Shown here piece by piece: positions 1 to 13,329 of a stretch of 64,000 nucleotides of DNA (positions within the stretch are counted from its first letter, which is position 1; every line of letters begins with the position of its first letter). The stretch is from Biscogniauxia marginata (lineage: Eukaryota; Ascomycota; Sordariomycetes; Xylariales; Xylariaceae). Below the pieces are notes generated by a model. That model was not told the DNA's origin. It did not search any database and saw only the letters and a program-made list of their open reading frames with translations. Position numbers and translations under genes: made by a program. The stretch covers positions 434,001-498,000 of the forward strand of contig MU404068.1 in assembly GCA_022695795.1 (NCBI GenBank), in the 5' to 3' direction.

Positions 1-1284
1 TGTCCATAGGAGGAAAACGGAGGGAGGAGGGAAAGGAGACGACAGTGCTGCGTCCTCATTCACCCACCCATCCGTCCATCCCTATTTTGCCCTTTGACCC
101 TATGCCAATCCTTTCTAAGAGCTACATCAGTTCACCGTATCAAATACACATAATACACATTCTCCTGCATGCAGCTAAGAGCTATCCACGCTCGCATATC
201 TGTCCGTAAGTTCACGGTGTATGAATTATCTCTGCAAGGCAGGGGCTGCACAACATCACGTGGTAGTAGTCGTTTTTTATAGCTGCAAAGCAGCAACTTC
301 AATCTCGCACCAGGGAAGGGGGGTGGAGTAAAAAGGCCGTTTGTTAGAGAGGCAATACGAGTCATCATCTCGTTCTTCCTCCGGGACTCCTCCCCCCCAA
401 ACTTTAGAAATCGTGACCCAAGCCAAAGCTGAAAGGAATAGTGAAGAAGGGAAAAAAAAAAACCCCCCGAAGCGCCCCTCCCCCACCCTTGAAAAGAGAT
501 TCATCGTAACACCGTTTTCCTTATTTAATATTTTTTCCCACGCCACCATAACATCTAATCATACAAGTTTTTACATATAATACAGCCATGGGGAAGAAGA
601 AATCCATGCAAATTCTTTTTTTTAAAATGTGCAAATAGCGCGTCCCATCCCCCTTTGTTGAAACACCATAACACCGCCCCAATATTGAGTGAAACAAACG
701 AGGATGAAGACGGCGGAAACGGGGGGGTATCATATAATCGATGGCGAGAAGTGCGAGTAGTCGGTCTGATTAATTTGAAAAAAAAAAAGAGGTAATGGGT
801 AGTAATAGTAGTAATACATGTGGAACATCAATAGACGTCTTAGATTAATGCTCTGGGTCTGGACTGAAGCCGGGGCTAGATTTGCTTTCTGCTCCTTTGC
901 CCATGAGAATACGTTGTCGAGGCGGGAGAATTATAAAAAGCATAATGTTCGCCCTAATAAGGAAAGGTTGTAGAAATATCCACGCGAAAATGAATCTTGT
1001 TTGAATGCTAGTAAAATGTCGTCGAATCCCAAATTCCTTTTTCCACTGTCCGGGCCGTGTCTTGCAACGATGCTTGCGTTGTAGTCGTGGGAATAGTACC
1101 ATTAATAGTAAGCCTGGTTGTACTAATAAATGAATTTTGTTCATTTTCATCCTGCGATCTCCCTGAGCCGATCCGATCTCATCCGATTTGGTTTCTCATT
1201 ATACACGGCCGAAACAAGAAAAGAAAGGCGACCTTCCCGATATCATCACATGTCGTGACGGAGCCAAGCCATCCGACTCCGGTC
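1..1284. other. Intergenic, 3' flank of the THO2-like gene
   Basis: No coding region is supported. The stretch holds A/C homopolymer runs (about 448-468) and A runs near 777-790. It probably includes the 3' UTR of the minus-strand gene whose stop codon lies at 1285. Short open frames here have no protein-like composition. Confidence 0.5.
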
Positions 1285-4200
1285 CTAGCGTCTCTGTCGC
1301 TTTTCGCTTGCTCCCCCAAACTCCTCACTTCGTCGTTTCCTGCCACGATCTTCAGGGCCACCACGCGACTCTCGACGGTCCTCTCCACGTGGTCCACCAC
1401 CTCGTCCACCTCCACTTCGTCCGTAGTCCTCATGTCTACTGCCACCTCCATCTCCACGATGACGTGGCTCTCGCGGGCCATCACGTCCATTACTCATCAA
1501 GTCACCTCGACCACCGACAGCCATCGGGTCTCGGCTAGTACCAGCTTGTTCTCGACCGGATCGTCGTGATGGTTCTCTTTCACCTTCGCGCCCATGGTTA
1601 GGTCCCACAGCGGCAGTTTTTCGTTCTCGGTATTCACGAGGGTCTTTTGATCGTAGCTCTCGCTCCGAACTGCGATCCCTGCTGCTACGTCGTGTACGTG
1701 ATGACCTATCTGCATTGTCATGTTCCCTTCGTCCTCGTTCATGATCATTTCGCCCTGGTCGCTCATTTGACAAAATCGACTCGGGACGTTCATGTAGCGG
1801 CGTAGAGACTGGCGATGCGCCAGTGAGCACTTGAGCATCAGAGCCTGCGAGATTGGATCTTGAATTTTTCGAGCGCATATTAGGACCTCCTTGTAGTATA
1901 TTGTTGATGCCACTCAATTGTCTCCTTCCACCAGTTCTGGCCCGATCATTAGCTGCCGAAGGGCCTGTGGGCACGGCTATCGGGCTGTTATCAGCTCCGG
2001 ATGTCATCTGATGGCTCGCTGGCTGTTGACGATGACTCGATGGTCCAGAGAGAGACGGTCGTTCTGATGTTTGTAAAGGTGGCAGGGAACGACCACTTGG
2101 ATGTGGATTGCCAGCCAGCGATGGGGGTGAACTAATCTGATTCATCCTATCGGGATGGACGGATACCGGCGCAGGTGCTGGAGTTTGATATGAAGGTTGT
2201 GAAGGCGAAGATGCAGGGCCAGCTCCAGGATTGAATTGTCTTAGCCTATCTGGATGGATTCCCGGCGAGGGTCCTGTATTGGCTGGGGAGCCTGCAGGCA
2301 TGTGACCGTGTTGCCCTCCGGGCTGGCTGCGACGGGGTCTAGACGATGCAGGACCAGTGGGAGGGTGATTTCGATCCGGCGAGGGTGGCCGGTGAAGCTC
2401 GTTACCCTGGAATCTAGGCTCAGGCCGCACTGGGGGGTTGCTGGCAGTTGCGCGAGCCGCGTTACGACCACGTCCCCGAGGCCCTTCCGGGGGATTACCT
2501 ATGTCGGCGATCGAAGGAATCGAGCTTAGGCGACCGTAGTCTGGATCTTGATTAGTCAGCCTTCCATGATCAGATTCGCCACGAGATGCTGCAGGAGGTC
2601 CTGCAAAAGTAGACGGGTCTCGCGGCCTATCCGATATTGGCCTGTCACTGTCGTGATCTACGAGCCGGCCCCTTGGACCAGTGGAAGGCAGAGATTCGCT
2701 TCGATGTTCTCTAGTTGATAAATGATGATCCGCACGGTGTGATCGACTGGAGCGTTCATCGCGGCTAGTGTCGCCGGCACGAGAATCGACTCGATCCCGT
2801 CGTGGCGATGGTACTCTAGGACCATTACGATCACGGCTATCATCTCGGACCTGACGAGCTGTTGGTCGCGTGTCGCTAATCAGTGACGCCCGTGCTGGGT
2901 TAATAATATCCGGGCGCTCATCTAACCGGGGTGTACCGATCAGCCGGGCACGTTCTGGATTTACGGTTGGGCCTTGGGGATCCGGCGGTGGAGGTGGTGG
3001 CATAGACTTCATAGCTACCGGACTCTCTCGCTGGATTCTGCCCGTCTCAGCACCCCGGCTAGCGTTTCCAGATGGCGGCACTCGCTCTCGTAGGGGTCGC
3101 TCTTGTAGATTCGGCTCGAGCCGTCGAGTGTCGGAACGATGTGGTTGACGTTCTCTTTCTGACCTAGGAGACTCTCTTGGGGTGCTCTCAGCCACTCTGC
3201 GGTCTACAACTTGATGCTCGCGCCCGCGAATTGGACGGGTTTCCTCAGTTGGCCTGAAAGGTCTAGGATCCCTTGCATCTCGAGGTTCTCTCACACCAGG
3301 ATCCCTTGAATCCCTTGAATCCCACATTTCTCTAGGTTCCCTCTGATCTCTAGGCTCTCTAGGCTCCCTGGACTCCCTGTGTTCACGCGCATGTGCCGTC
3401 TTAATTTGACCAAACTTGTCGTGAGTAAAGGCAGCCGGGAAAGGGACTTCTGGGCGGTTTGGCAAGCCGTGTACATTTCCACCGGATGTGGATGTCAAAT
3501 TAGAAGGCCGTGACGGCTCCTGTCTTGCACCTTGCACTGGAATGGACGTAGGGGGTGTTGGCTTGGGAGTCGATGATCTAGTGGGAATAGCCCTTGAATC
3601 TGGCTTTGCCAGCACAGATACCGATTTCTGATTGGCGTCTCGTTGCAATGAAGGCCTCGTGGACTCTGTCTCATTTTTGTCTGCGCCAGCTAGTTGAGTA
3701 GTTGCTGAATGCGTCTTCACATCTTTGACCTCACCGTCTTCCTCTTCGGCATTTACTTTGGTTCGAGTGGGTGCACTAGATTCTGTGAGACACAATACCA
3801 ATATTACAACATCAGGCTTCGCTCACCTCGTAGGATGCGGTTTGAATTCCGGTGCATTCGGACGCAAATTCGATGGCTGCGCACCTTTGCTAGACTCGGC
3901 CGCTTTCTTTTCCTCCGCGGAATCACCACTCTTTTGTTGCGGTTAGCGGATCTCTCGTGTCTAGATCAATTGGGTAAAAATTTACTTACAGTGTTAGATC
4001 GGAAAGCCTGAACCATGACCCATTTCGATTGGAATTTTTTGAGAGCAGAGATTGCGGTATTGGCAGTCACAGCAAGATCACCTCTGTGGCCTTGTCCATC
4101 TTCGTCCTCCATTTTAGTCGCAGACTCACGCTCGGCAATTTTCCCAAGACTCTGCTGGAACTGCCGACCCATGAAATCAACTGCAGGGAAATGCTCCAAA

Positions 4201-7200
4201 ATGACTTTTAGTATTGTGATCGCATTCCGTATATGCATCCACTCAGTCCCTCCGAGACAGGTTCTCAGAGCCGTGGACAGGTTCCTATGCCATGTCCAGA
4301 GCAGATCGCGGAATTGATCGTGTTCCATAAACGACACTGGCTTGCCGTGCTCATCAAAGGCCGTTGCAAATCCAAGTCTCCCATGCTGAATAGCGTGCTT
4401 TTCGTATTCGGCCTTCTTCTGGTGCCACTGTGAAAGATCTCCTAGGGTAAGCTTGATGAAGCGACCTAAGAATTCGGCCTCTCGGACAGTGCAGCCAAAG
4501 ATCATAGAGCGCAGTCTGTTCACACTGAAAAACCGGTCGTATAAGTTGGAAAGCTTGAAATTCGAGGCACGACTAGAGTGCAAGAATTTGACCATCCGGT
4601 GACAGAAATCCGCGTCGCCTGACGAGATAAGAATCCGAGGGAGTAAACACTCCTCGATAAATATGTCAGAAATGGAATCCGTCTTAGCTGAGGAGCTGAA
4701 CCAGATTGGACTCTGCTTGATGAGCAACAACTTAGTCTTGGACATTCGTTCTTGGCAGACTGTTTTCTCGTCATCTAGGTCCTTCTGAAGCTGTTCGATT
4801 AAACCCATTTTCGCCTTATTTCTAGTTTCACCGGTTCGGCTGAGATCACTTCGATCCTTCTTTAGCTCATCGTGCTCCTTTTTTAGTCTTGATTTCTCTG
4901 CTTCGTAACTGTCAACTGGAACATCAAGATCCCCAGTCTGGAGTGACCAGAAGAGGACGAAGAATTCTGGACTAATCCTATTCCATACGCCGGACGGCAA
5001 CAAAGTCCCAACGGCATTGATAATGGGACTTAGGACTTCCAAGAAGCGATCCGATTTCTGGCCATTTCCAACCGCAGATGCTGATTGTTCCGTCGTCCCT
5101 TCATTGATGTCTTGGGTATCTAACAGCATACAGTCTTCGTCGTCTTGGACAAGCACAGTTGTTGCTGGAGTGCTACTCCCGTTTGCGTCTCCCATAGAAT
5201 CACCGACAGGAAGCTTGTCCCCTGGGCCTGTCAACAAGTATGTAAGACTTGCGCGACCAATCAAGAACGCAAGGTTTGCATCAAGGCCAAAATCCGTCAT
5301 GAGACTAGGAATATCGGGCACGAGTTCGTTGAATCGTTCGGGCGTCAAATTACTGCGTAACAATTCCACATATTGGACAAGAGCCTGCTGGGAGTCGTCA
5401 ATTACAGTAGCCAAGTATTTGATGTGGGTTTCGTTCTCGGGCAATCGGTAGATTGCGGACTGTCGATATTGAGCCATATTTGTGAGGAGTTTGGGAGCGA
5501 TGCCCGTGTCAACCAAGGCGCGCATGAGCCGAGAAGCACTCCTTCCCGACTCATAACGCTTATCGCCCAAACTCACAAGAGTCTGGCGTCGTAGTAGATC
5601 GCCACCACTTAAAGCAGATAGCTGAGCATCTGTGAAATCAATGTCGGGAACGATGCCGCCCATTGTTTTAATGAACTCCTCCAGAATAACCAGATCGGTG
5701 GAGTTTCCACGAGCCACCTGGTCGTTCACATACTGGAGAATGGGAGTAGGGTCCATCTTGTCATATCGTCGGAACACTTTTCCAGAAAACTTGGATAGCG
5801 CTTGCAGCCATCTGCTGGTAAGAAGTATGGATGTCTCCTGGGTCTTACTTCTTTGTTTGCCACCCAAGGAGCTCAGGAGGGACCAGACTAAGACATCATG
5901 GCCTAACTCCGTGAAGTATTTTGTGCACTCAACAAAAGCCTCGATAAGATTTGTGTATGCTTCAATCTGATCAAGGGCGACTTTGCAGACGATCCCGGGA
6001 GATGACAGAGCTATTTTGGCGAGCTTCTTTGCGGATTCAGGTACGTTCTCCAGAGACAACCGCTTCAGTGTTGCCAACGTGTCCAGTCTAGCATTTTTGA
6101 ATGCTCTGGTCATTGTCGGAAGCCTGGATATCTGCCCTTCGTAGCACTCAGCATAGATGTTGTATCGGACGTGCGAAGGATAGTGCTTGAGCAGATCCCA
6201 AACAGCGGCTACGGCGTCAACGTTTGATTTAGTCAGGCAGAGCGATGGCACAAGAATCCGACGGAGAAAGTCATGCCAGCGCGCAACATTCCCAGGTGAC
6301 TGGTCCTGTAAGTAGCTCTTGACACCGATGACAGCCAACTTCTTGACCAAGACGGGATCTCGCCCGATGTTGACACCAGATATGTTCAGGAACGTGCTAC
6401 ACAGTGTGAAAACATCGTCTACCGTCTGACAAACAGGAATATTGTCTGCCCAGTCGTCAAGGTAAAATCGATAAAGGGTGCCTTTACTGATCCCGTCTGA
6501 GTGCGGCCACTTCAAAATCTTGATAGGTGTACCATCAACGAGTCTCAAGCTGCCCTTAGGAACACCGGACTGGTCTTGGGAAATCTCTGGCTTGACAGTA
6601 GATGCAGCCGTCGGCCAATATTCTATAGGTCTAGCATCCTGGTAGACTTGGCCAATAGAATGAAGAATGATGCGGTTTAAAGCTGGATAGATCTCGTCGG
6701 GGTATGCCTCCGGGAGCCAAGGAAACCGGCCTAGGATAAAAAGAGCCTCGGGAAGAGCACCGACGACGAGCAAGTGAGAGACTAGATCAGCTTTGGGAGC
6801 TTCTTTGGGCTCCGGGAGTCCTGTCTCTTCATCCGTCTTTTTGGAGGCAGTCTCTTGTTCTTTGGTGTCGGGTTTCGCAGTTGCCAATTCGCGTGGTTTT
6901 GAGATACTCCCCAAAGTGTCGTCAGTCAAGGCACCGGCAGCTAGTAACGCATTTGGTTCAGTGCCTTGTCTAGCAGACCTATCCTTTTCAGCCAGCTCTT
7001 GCTGTCGCCGCTCTCCGAGAGTCTCCATCTGTTCGTCGGCAGGCCAAAGATGAGGATACAAATCTGGAAGTGCAATGAACCCAATCTTGACGAGAAATGC
7101 TGCAAGGTAATACAAATTGGCCGGAAGGGTTTCACCTTTGTCTCTGGCATCCGAGGCATAAAATCGAAACTTGAAGCCAAGCAGCTGAGCAGCCACCCGA

Positions 7201-8555
7201 TTTCCACAGGGCGGTACTGTTTTTGTGTTTCTCATCCATTCAGCGTTGGAATCGAGGCTCGAGTTGGAATCCGATGTAACATCGGCAAGGCGTTGCAAAT
7301 CAATATCCTCTACTCGTCTTCCTCCAAGCTCGAAGAATGCATCTATGTGAATCTCCCGAGCCCTATCCCAGAACACGAGGTCACGTTGGTGACGCTGTTC
7401 TGCGAGCTCGGCCGTCAAGTCCTCGGAACTGATATTTTCGTTCTCAGGTAGAGCCCATTTAGGTAGACCGCCCGCAAAAACCTTCCCAGCATGCTCGACC
7501 TGGTTATGAGGCCACCAAGAGCTGATTCTTAAAAACCTAGAGAAGAAAATGATGTTCCTAAGCATTGTCGCAGAAAAAACATCAATGACAACATCAAGGA
7601 CACGGCCAACGTCTAGGTCGAAAGTCCCTATCAGCGCTTTTACACGCTCCCAACATGCTTGCACTAGGGCAAAGTCATGGTGACCTGGGGAGTGGTACGG
7701 TGTCCGGTATAGCTCGGCGGCGAGTTTGGAATAGCCTTCTGACTCCTCCCTCAACAAATTGAAGTTGGCTTGTCGGTACAGCTGGTTTGTGGCATATCTT
7801 ATTCCAAATTTGACAAAAGTGTCTCGAATTAAGCCGAGATGTTGCAAGGCCGGTGCATCCAAAACCTCGCGCAGAAGCTTCGGTGAAATCTCCGTAGCAA
7901 CGATAAGATCCCTCAGCTGAGGCTTGGATGCACTGTCTTCCGAATCGATAAATATAGAGATAGTATCGAGGAAGAGCGTCTGGGCGTCAAACGCGAAATC
8001 GGAGCCATCGATTCTCTCAACTTCTGGGCCAAGGATCTGCTTCAGACAATTGCCAGCATCTCCGGGGCTAAGGCGATTCTCAAGAACGGCACGGGCAAAC
8101 TCTTGTGAGATTGTAGATATTTCTTCGATATCCTCGTCGTTTCGAGACTTGACGCCATGCTCCACAACCTCCTGGCGACCAATATGGTTCCAAGCAGAGA
8201 GCCGCGCTTCTGTCAATATAAGGTAGTTGTAGTTTGAGGGAACAGGAGAACGAGGTGGGATATGTTGAGGTGCGGCGGGAGTTGTAGAAATTGTCAGCGG
8301 TGCGGCCTGCGAGGAGGAGCTTGAGGGACGAGCGATAGATGGAGAGACAGGGCCTCGATTGTTCGAGGAGTCGCGGCGATCTGCATTTCTTCTAGTACTT
8401 CTGCCACCGCCGGATCCACGCCGGTTCTGCGATGAGATGCCATCTTGGAAATCTCTATCGTGCTGAGCGAGGGACGTATCGGAGGGACGATGGGGCGCTG
8501 GTCTGTTGCCGCCTCCCTCGGATGTCCTATCATTCCGCTTTCGTTTGGGAGGCAT
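1285..8555 (-). CDS. THO2: THO complex subunit 2 (Tho2/THOC2-like), mRNA export and transcription elongation
   Basis: Largest THO/TREX subunit, a nuclear scaffold that couples RNA polymerase II elongation to mRNP packaging and export and limits R-loops. Three exons: 8555-3990, 3930-3827 and 3775-1285, about 2386 aa. The ATG at 8555 opens a basic N-terminus (PPKRKR). Exon 1 gives about 1522 residues of helical protein of the THOC2 type, including the stretch RDLVFWDRAREIHIDAFF. Exon 2 is only 104 nt and encodes a conserved-looking PNAPEFKP segment; its phase matches both neighbours exactly (introns of 59 and 51 nt, the second using TAG at the acceptor). Exon 3 encodes about 830 residues of disordered Arg/Glu/Asp/Ser/Pro-rich tail ending in a basic KR-rich stretch. 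From general knowledge yeast Tho2 is about 1600 aa, so the tail is the main length difference. Assignment rests on family resemblance and architecture, not a search. Confidence 0.85.
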
Positions 8556-9541
8556 CTTAGTTGTGTTGGAAGGAGTGTCTGTGGAGGTTGGTCATCGGAA
8601 TGTATTGTGCTATGGGGGAAAAGATTGCTGACGCAGAAGGATCGTGAATGTGGTTGGAAAAGTCGAAATTTGACTGTCGAGGGGAGCCTACTTCAAACCA
8701 AACAACAAGTTGAAGGCTGCCAATATTGTAGTCGGTAAATTAAGGAATGGTGATATCGTTGGTGGTTGCGTAGTGCTATTGAAAGGGTCGAAATGGAACC
8801 GGTGACGGGCTTCGACTAGTGATGCAAGAAGGAAAGAAAGGCGCGGAACAAAGAAAGTCGGAAAAGTTGCGGTCTTCAAATTTTGCCAGCAATCATCTTC
8901 TCCCCGTAGAATCGACCATGCACTGAATGTAATGGTAGACAGTTGGTGAGAAGAGGGAGCTTCGGCTCTGGTGCTGGGTGCAGGGTGCGGGAGATGGACG
9001 TTTGCCTGGAGGGAGAAGTTCTGAAGAGAGAGTGGTCGGTCGCGCGTTCGATTGTCGAAGAGGCTATCGCGCGGTGCTGTACGTAAGGCAATTTTTTGGG
9101 GGGATGATGCAGCCTCACTCTGGTCTTAGTAGGCAAGGCTGCAGATACTTGCTGTGGCGCTAAAGAGACTGGAACCCAGGTATTAAATTTGTGCTGTCGG
9201 CATGTACTCTCTTATCTTGAGGAAGTACACCAGCTTGAGAACATATGGGGCCGGAGAATAACCGCCTGTTGGCCGGTTTCAGCGTTACGTAAGCAAATTC
9301 TTATTGGTGCCCGGCAAGATGGATTAAAAAGTCAAACTTCCACTGTCAAAGATGACGTGCATTTGCTATCAGATGTGACTGGTTTACGAATACAGCAGGT
9401 GAGGAAAAAGGAAAAAAGCTGTCTGACAGCTACCTGCTTATACCAAACCCTCACATGTAACCCCATCGCGATCTTAGTATCAATTGATATTACATTCTAC
9501 TACAATTTATTACCTAGTACCCAGCATTCAACGAACGATAA
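8556..9541. other. Divergent intergenic region between THO2 and met2
   Basis: About 1 kb separating two divergently transcribed genes, so it should hold both promoters. No coding region is convincing here. A bZIP-like palindrome TTACGTAA lies at 9285-9292, and a TGACGT hexamer occurs near 9352. No clear TATA box could be assigned. Confidence 0.5.
9285..9292. promoter_or_regulatory. TTACGTAA palindrome, candidate bZIP site upstream of met2
   Basis: The 8-bp palindrome TTACGTAA is a known recognition type for fungal Yap1/ATF-class bZIP proteins. It lies about 250 bp upstream of the met2 ATG and about 730 bp from the THO2 ATG. One 8-mer is expected by chance about once per 65 kb, so a functional role is inference only. 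Confidence 0.25.
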
Positions 9542-11206
9542 ATGGCTGTCGAGAACAATACCGGCAACCACCCGCCGCGATATGGTCAGTTCGATTTCTT
9601 TAACCTAATCACTTCACGAGAACCTCTGTATCTTACCCTTTGCCTATTTGTACAAGTATTTCCTACGTAGTTTTTCATCAGGAAAATTAGGAAATGGCCA
9701 ATGACTGAATACTTCCAAGAAAGAATCCCGGAGCAACCCGAGAACCCATTTGCAGCTCTGATTCCGCATCAAGAAATCGCTGTTGTTCCGAGTTTCACCC
9801 TCGAATCGGGTGTTACTTTATACAATGTACCGGTGGCATATACCACACGAGGAAAACTGTCTGCAAACGCAGACAATGCCATGGTCATATGTCATGCTCT
9901 TACCGGCTCTGCTGATGTGAGCGACTGGTGGGGGCCTCTCATAGGCGGCCCTGGTCGGGCTTTCGATACATCAAGGTTTTTTGTCATCTGTATGAATAGC
10001 CTTGGAAGCCCTTACGGTACCGCAAGCCCAGTTACAGCCAAGGATGGGGATGTGAACAACGAAAGATATGGACCCGAATTCCCCCTGACAACCATAAGGG
10101 ATGATGTTAAGTGAGATATAAACCATTACTGTCCAACATCTGAGCGCCCAGCCCTAACATTTAGCAGTCTACACAAATTGATCTTAGATGATTTAGGAGT
10201 CCGCCAGGTGGCCGTTGTCATTGGTGGTTCTATGGGAGGAATGCTTGTCCTTGAGTGGGCTTATTTCGGCAAGGAGTACGTTCGGAGCATCGTTCCAATC
10301 GCAACATCCAGTCAGCATAGTGCCTGGGGCATTAGTTGGGGTGAAGCGCAGCGGCAAAGCATATACGCCGACCCGAAGTATGATGATGGCTACTATTCAT
10401 TCTCTGACCCGCCCTCGGCTGGACTTGGGGCCGCCCGCATGTCAGCTCTTCTTACATATCGCAGCCGAAACTCCTTTGAGGCTCGGTTTGGTCGCAATAT
10501 TCCGGACCCGGCCAGGCGCCAAACTATCCGTGAGAGACCCCGGCCGAGCACCCCATCTGAGGCTCATTTCCATATCCACAATGACGGACACAAAACAACA
10601 CGGTTGTCAAGGAACAATAGCTATGCTGACAAGCCGCCGTCTGGTGCCGCCGGCGCTGATACGAGCGATCCAGCCAGCAGATCGCATGATCCCCAATTCT
10701 CCGGTCCCAAAACTGATAGCTTAACTGGAGGTGATTCATTACCGACTACAACTTACTTCTCAGCACAGTCGTATCTACGTTACCAAGGAGAGAAATTTGT
10801 AAAGCGCTTTGATGGCAACTGCTATATCGCCATCACGAGAAAACTAGACACTCATGACGTATCGCGATACCGCGCCAGTAGCATCGCCGAAGCTCTTGCC
10901 ATGATTGAGCAGCCCACTCTAGTCTTAGGAATTGAAAGCGATGGACTCTTCACCTTCGCAGAGCAGCAGGAGTTAGCGGAGCATATCCAAAATGCAAGGC
11001 TAGAGAAGATAGACAGCCAGGAAGGGCATGATGCCTTCTTGTTGCAGTTTGAGCAAGTCAACCGATATATCCTAGAATTTCTAAAGGATGTCCTACCAGA
11101 TATCATGAATAAGGATGGGGAACATGTGGAGGCAGCAACTGTCGGCCAGCTAACCAAGTCAAGTACTTTTGGAGAAGCAGAGGTGGAGGATATCACAGCA
11201 TGGTAG
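9542..11206 (+). CDS. met2: Homoserine O-acetyltransferase
   Basis: Acetylates L-homoserine with acetyl-CoA, the entry step into methionine synthesis in fungi. It is an alpha/beta-hydrolase-fold enzyme of the MetX/Met2 family. Visible motifs: CHALTGSADV, the nucleophile elbow GGSMGG, WGISWGEAQRQSIY, then SYLRYQGEKFVKRFDGNCYIA, the late acid region GIESDGLF and the catalytic His in EGHDAF; it ends in FGEAEVEDITAW, like yeast Met2. As in yeast, a low-complexity linker (about residues 290-390) interrupts the fold. Proposed exons: 9542-9627, 9682-10110 and 10168-11206, about 517 aa. The second intron (57 nt) is secure. The first is not: the ATG at 9542 and the body share one frame, broken by a single TAG at 9668-9670, which a 54-nt intron (GTATCT...CAG) would remove. 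Translation could instead start at ATG 9701, which still covers the conserved domain. Confidence 0.9.
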
Positions 11207-13329
11207 AGAACCAATTTCCTATCAATGCGAGGGCGAAATACTGCTTTGAGAGTGTACAAGTCATATGCAATAGACGTGCAAATATCTGTCCCTTGCTATC
11301 GAATCATTTCTCTCAGTCACATCGGGCACTAGATTTCGGGATTCGGTATTAGTCATGGTGGACATTCTTTAAGGCTTGGCCGATATCCAGACATGACGAA
11401 GTACCCGATCCAGATCAAAGCAAATATGAATTATAAAGCGCACCAGGCTGCTATTTTCGTTGATATCTTCACAATAGCCCTGCGTATGTACTTCAGTCAG
11501 CAGCAACTGTTATGCAAGAACGAAAGTCTCGAGCGAGCACCTGTTGTCTTGTCTAGCTTATAAACTGTACTAGAAACACGGATTGGTACTTGGCAGTTCT
11601 GGAAGAATTCGCATGAACTATTATTCTAGGATCCAAATCTCACCGATACCAGAAACGGGGCGATTTTCCATCTCCTGTGCATGTAGACGCATCAAGCTGC
11701 AGGTCGCTAGACGTTCGCCTTCCACCATCAAATACCTCGATCACGTTGGCAGATACGAGTTCCTGATTGGTTGGACAGAGCTGCAAGGGGGTTACTCGGA
11801 AAATCAAACTACTTAACTAGCATGACCGCTTGGAACCTCTCAGCCTCTTCCACTTGACGAAACCCCTGCGTGTTGAAGCTTTCTTGCCTATTCTAAATCC
11901 AACTCTGCCCAGAAGGATTAATATACATTTAATCCATTTACTAATGCGTAGTCATGCAAACCAGACGTTCTTCATGTATCAACTAGTATGAACTGCCGTC
12001 CGGGCAGGTCAATTTCATTCAAGTTTTAAGATATATCTGTTCAAACTTCAGGTTCTTGCTTTAATTGTCCTACTCGATATTCTACTCCCTTTTAGTATTA
12101 TCCAGGTCCTCGTCACTGCCAAGCCTGCTCTCATAAGCAGCACTCCCGAGGATCTACAGACTTCGCGAAGGCTATCGAGAAAGAGGGGCATCTGAGCAAT
12201 TTTGATATCCTTGCTACAAGGCAAGGTTTTCACTCAACCTAATCATTTCAAGCACTGTCTGGGATGTTTTGGTTTTCTTATATCATACGATTCAACACAC
12301 GTTATACTTGACGGCTGTGTAATACTCCCACGAAGATAAACCAATCCAGTATTTGTTCCCCGAACCCTTTCCATCCGGCGCAACACGCATCAGCTGAGAA
12401 TCACGGCACACATACCGTTTATTCTATCATATTTGACCTCACTTATAACCACGTACTTCCTCCGAAAGGGTCTCCACCTCGTGGTAATCCATAGACACTT
12501 CTTATTAGGGAGCCTGACTGGCTGTTAGTTCAGTTTCGGCTCTCTTTGTGTACCTTTGTGTACCTTTACACGATCCCACGCACTGCCACATCTGGCAACT
12601 CACTCCGAGACAACACTGAACTATTTTGGTGCTCGTTGCCGCCTGCAGAGAAATTGGCTCAGGATTTAAGTTGAGAAGTATACACATCTCAGGAGAATAC
12701 TTGAACTAAAGGGAGACCGCAGTCACGCAAACGATGACGGGATTGTAATAAGGGTTCTCCGCCTCACTCACTCTTCAAATTTCCACCTTCTCTTACACCT
12801 TCCCGTTCAATATTCGCCCAGCGTCTTCTTAGGGTAGTACATTAAAAACAGAACCCTATTGTTCCGGTCTGCCCGACCGGCCAACCCAGCCGCGTTTGCA
12901 ACAAACACATGAGCCGTCATTCTCGTTTTATTGGGTCGAGAAAAGCATACTAGCTACCTCTGGAGCTTTCGGTACTGCAGGGGTGTACGTCAAATTCCGC
13001 TCTGCTCCTCCCCAATAACACAAGGCTCTACTTTCAGCTCAGAAAGTATTGTGTACCGAAATTCCTATTCTTATTTTCTTCTATTTCACCATTCTCCACA
13101 TCTTACTCATAGTCTAAACACAATATCGAGGCCTTGAAACGTACCTGACATCAGTCGCGCATGCCAGAACTCACCTCCCGCTTACCGTCATGGGTTTACC
13201 ATAACATTATCGCTCTAAGCACGGCTTTGGTACCGTTACTCGAGTCTATGCGCCCGTGTATCCGTTGTGTGTCCCTCCCACATCGTATCATCGATAATCT
13301 ATACGAACCAAAGCTGCCTGGTGTTCGAG
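11207..13329. other. Intergenic, 2.1 kb, no gene seen
   Basis: No open frame looks like a protein or shares phase with a neighbour. The right half should hold the phosphate transporter promoter. I saw no perfect CACGTG (the NUC-1/Pho4 type site) immediately upstream of the start, though one such hexamer lies inside exon 1 near 13496. A 10-nt unit CTTTGTGTAC is repeated in tandem at 12544-12563. Confidence 0.4.
12544..12563. repeat. Tandem duplication of the 10-mer CTTTGTGTAC
   Basis: Two exact head-to-tail copies, followed by a degenerate third start (CTTTACA). It is a short duplication with no clear function. Confidence 0.7.

Noticed and set aside
9189..9608. Plus-strand frame upstream of met2 that could splice in phase from 9584 to 9671
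   Set aside because: It would add about 130 residues of unprotein-like sequence from the promoter region; the ATG at 9542 gives a more natural start.
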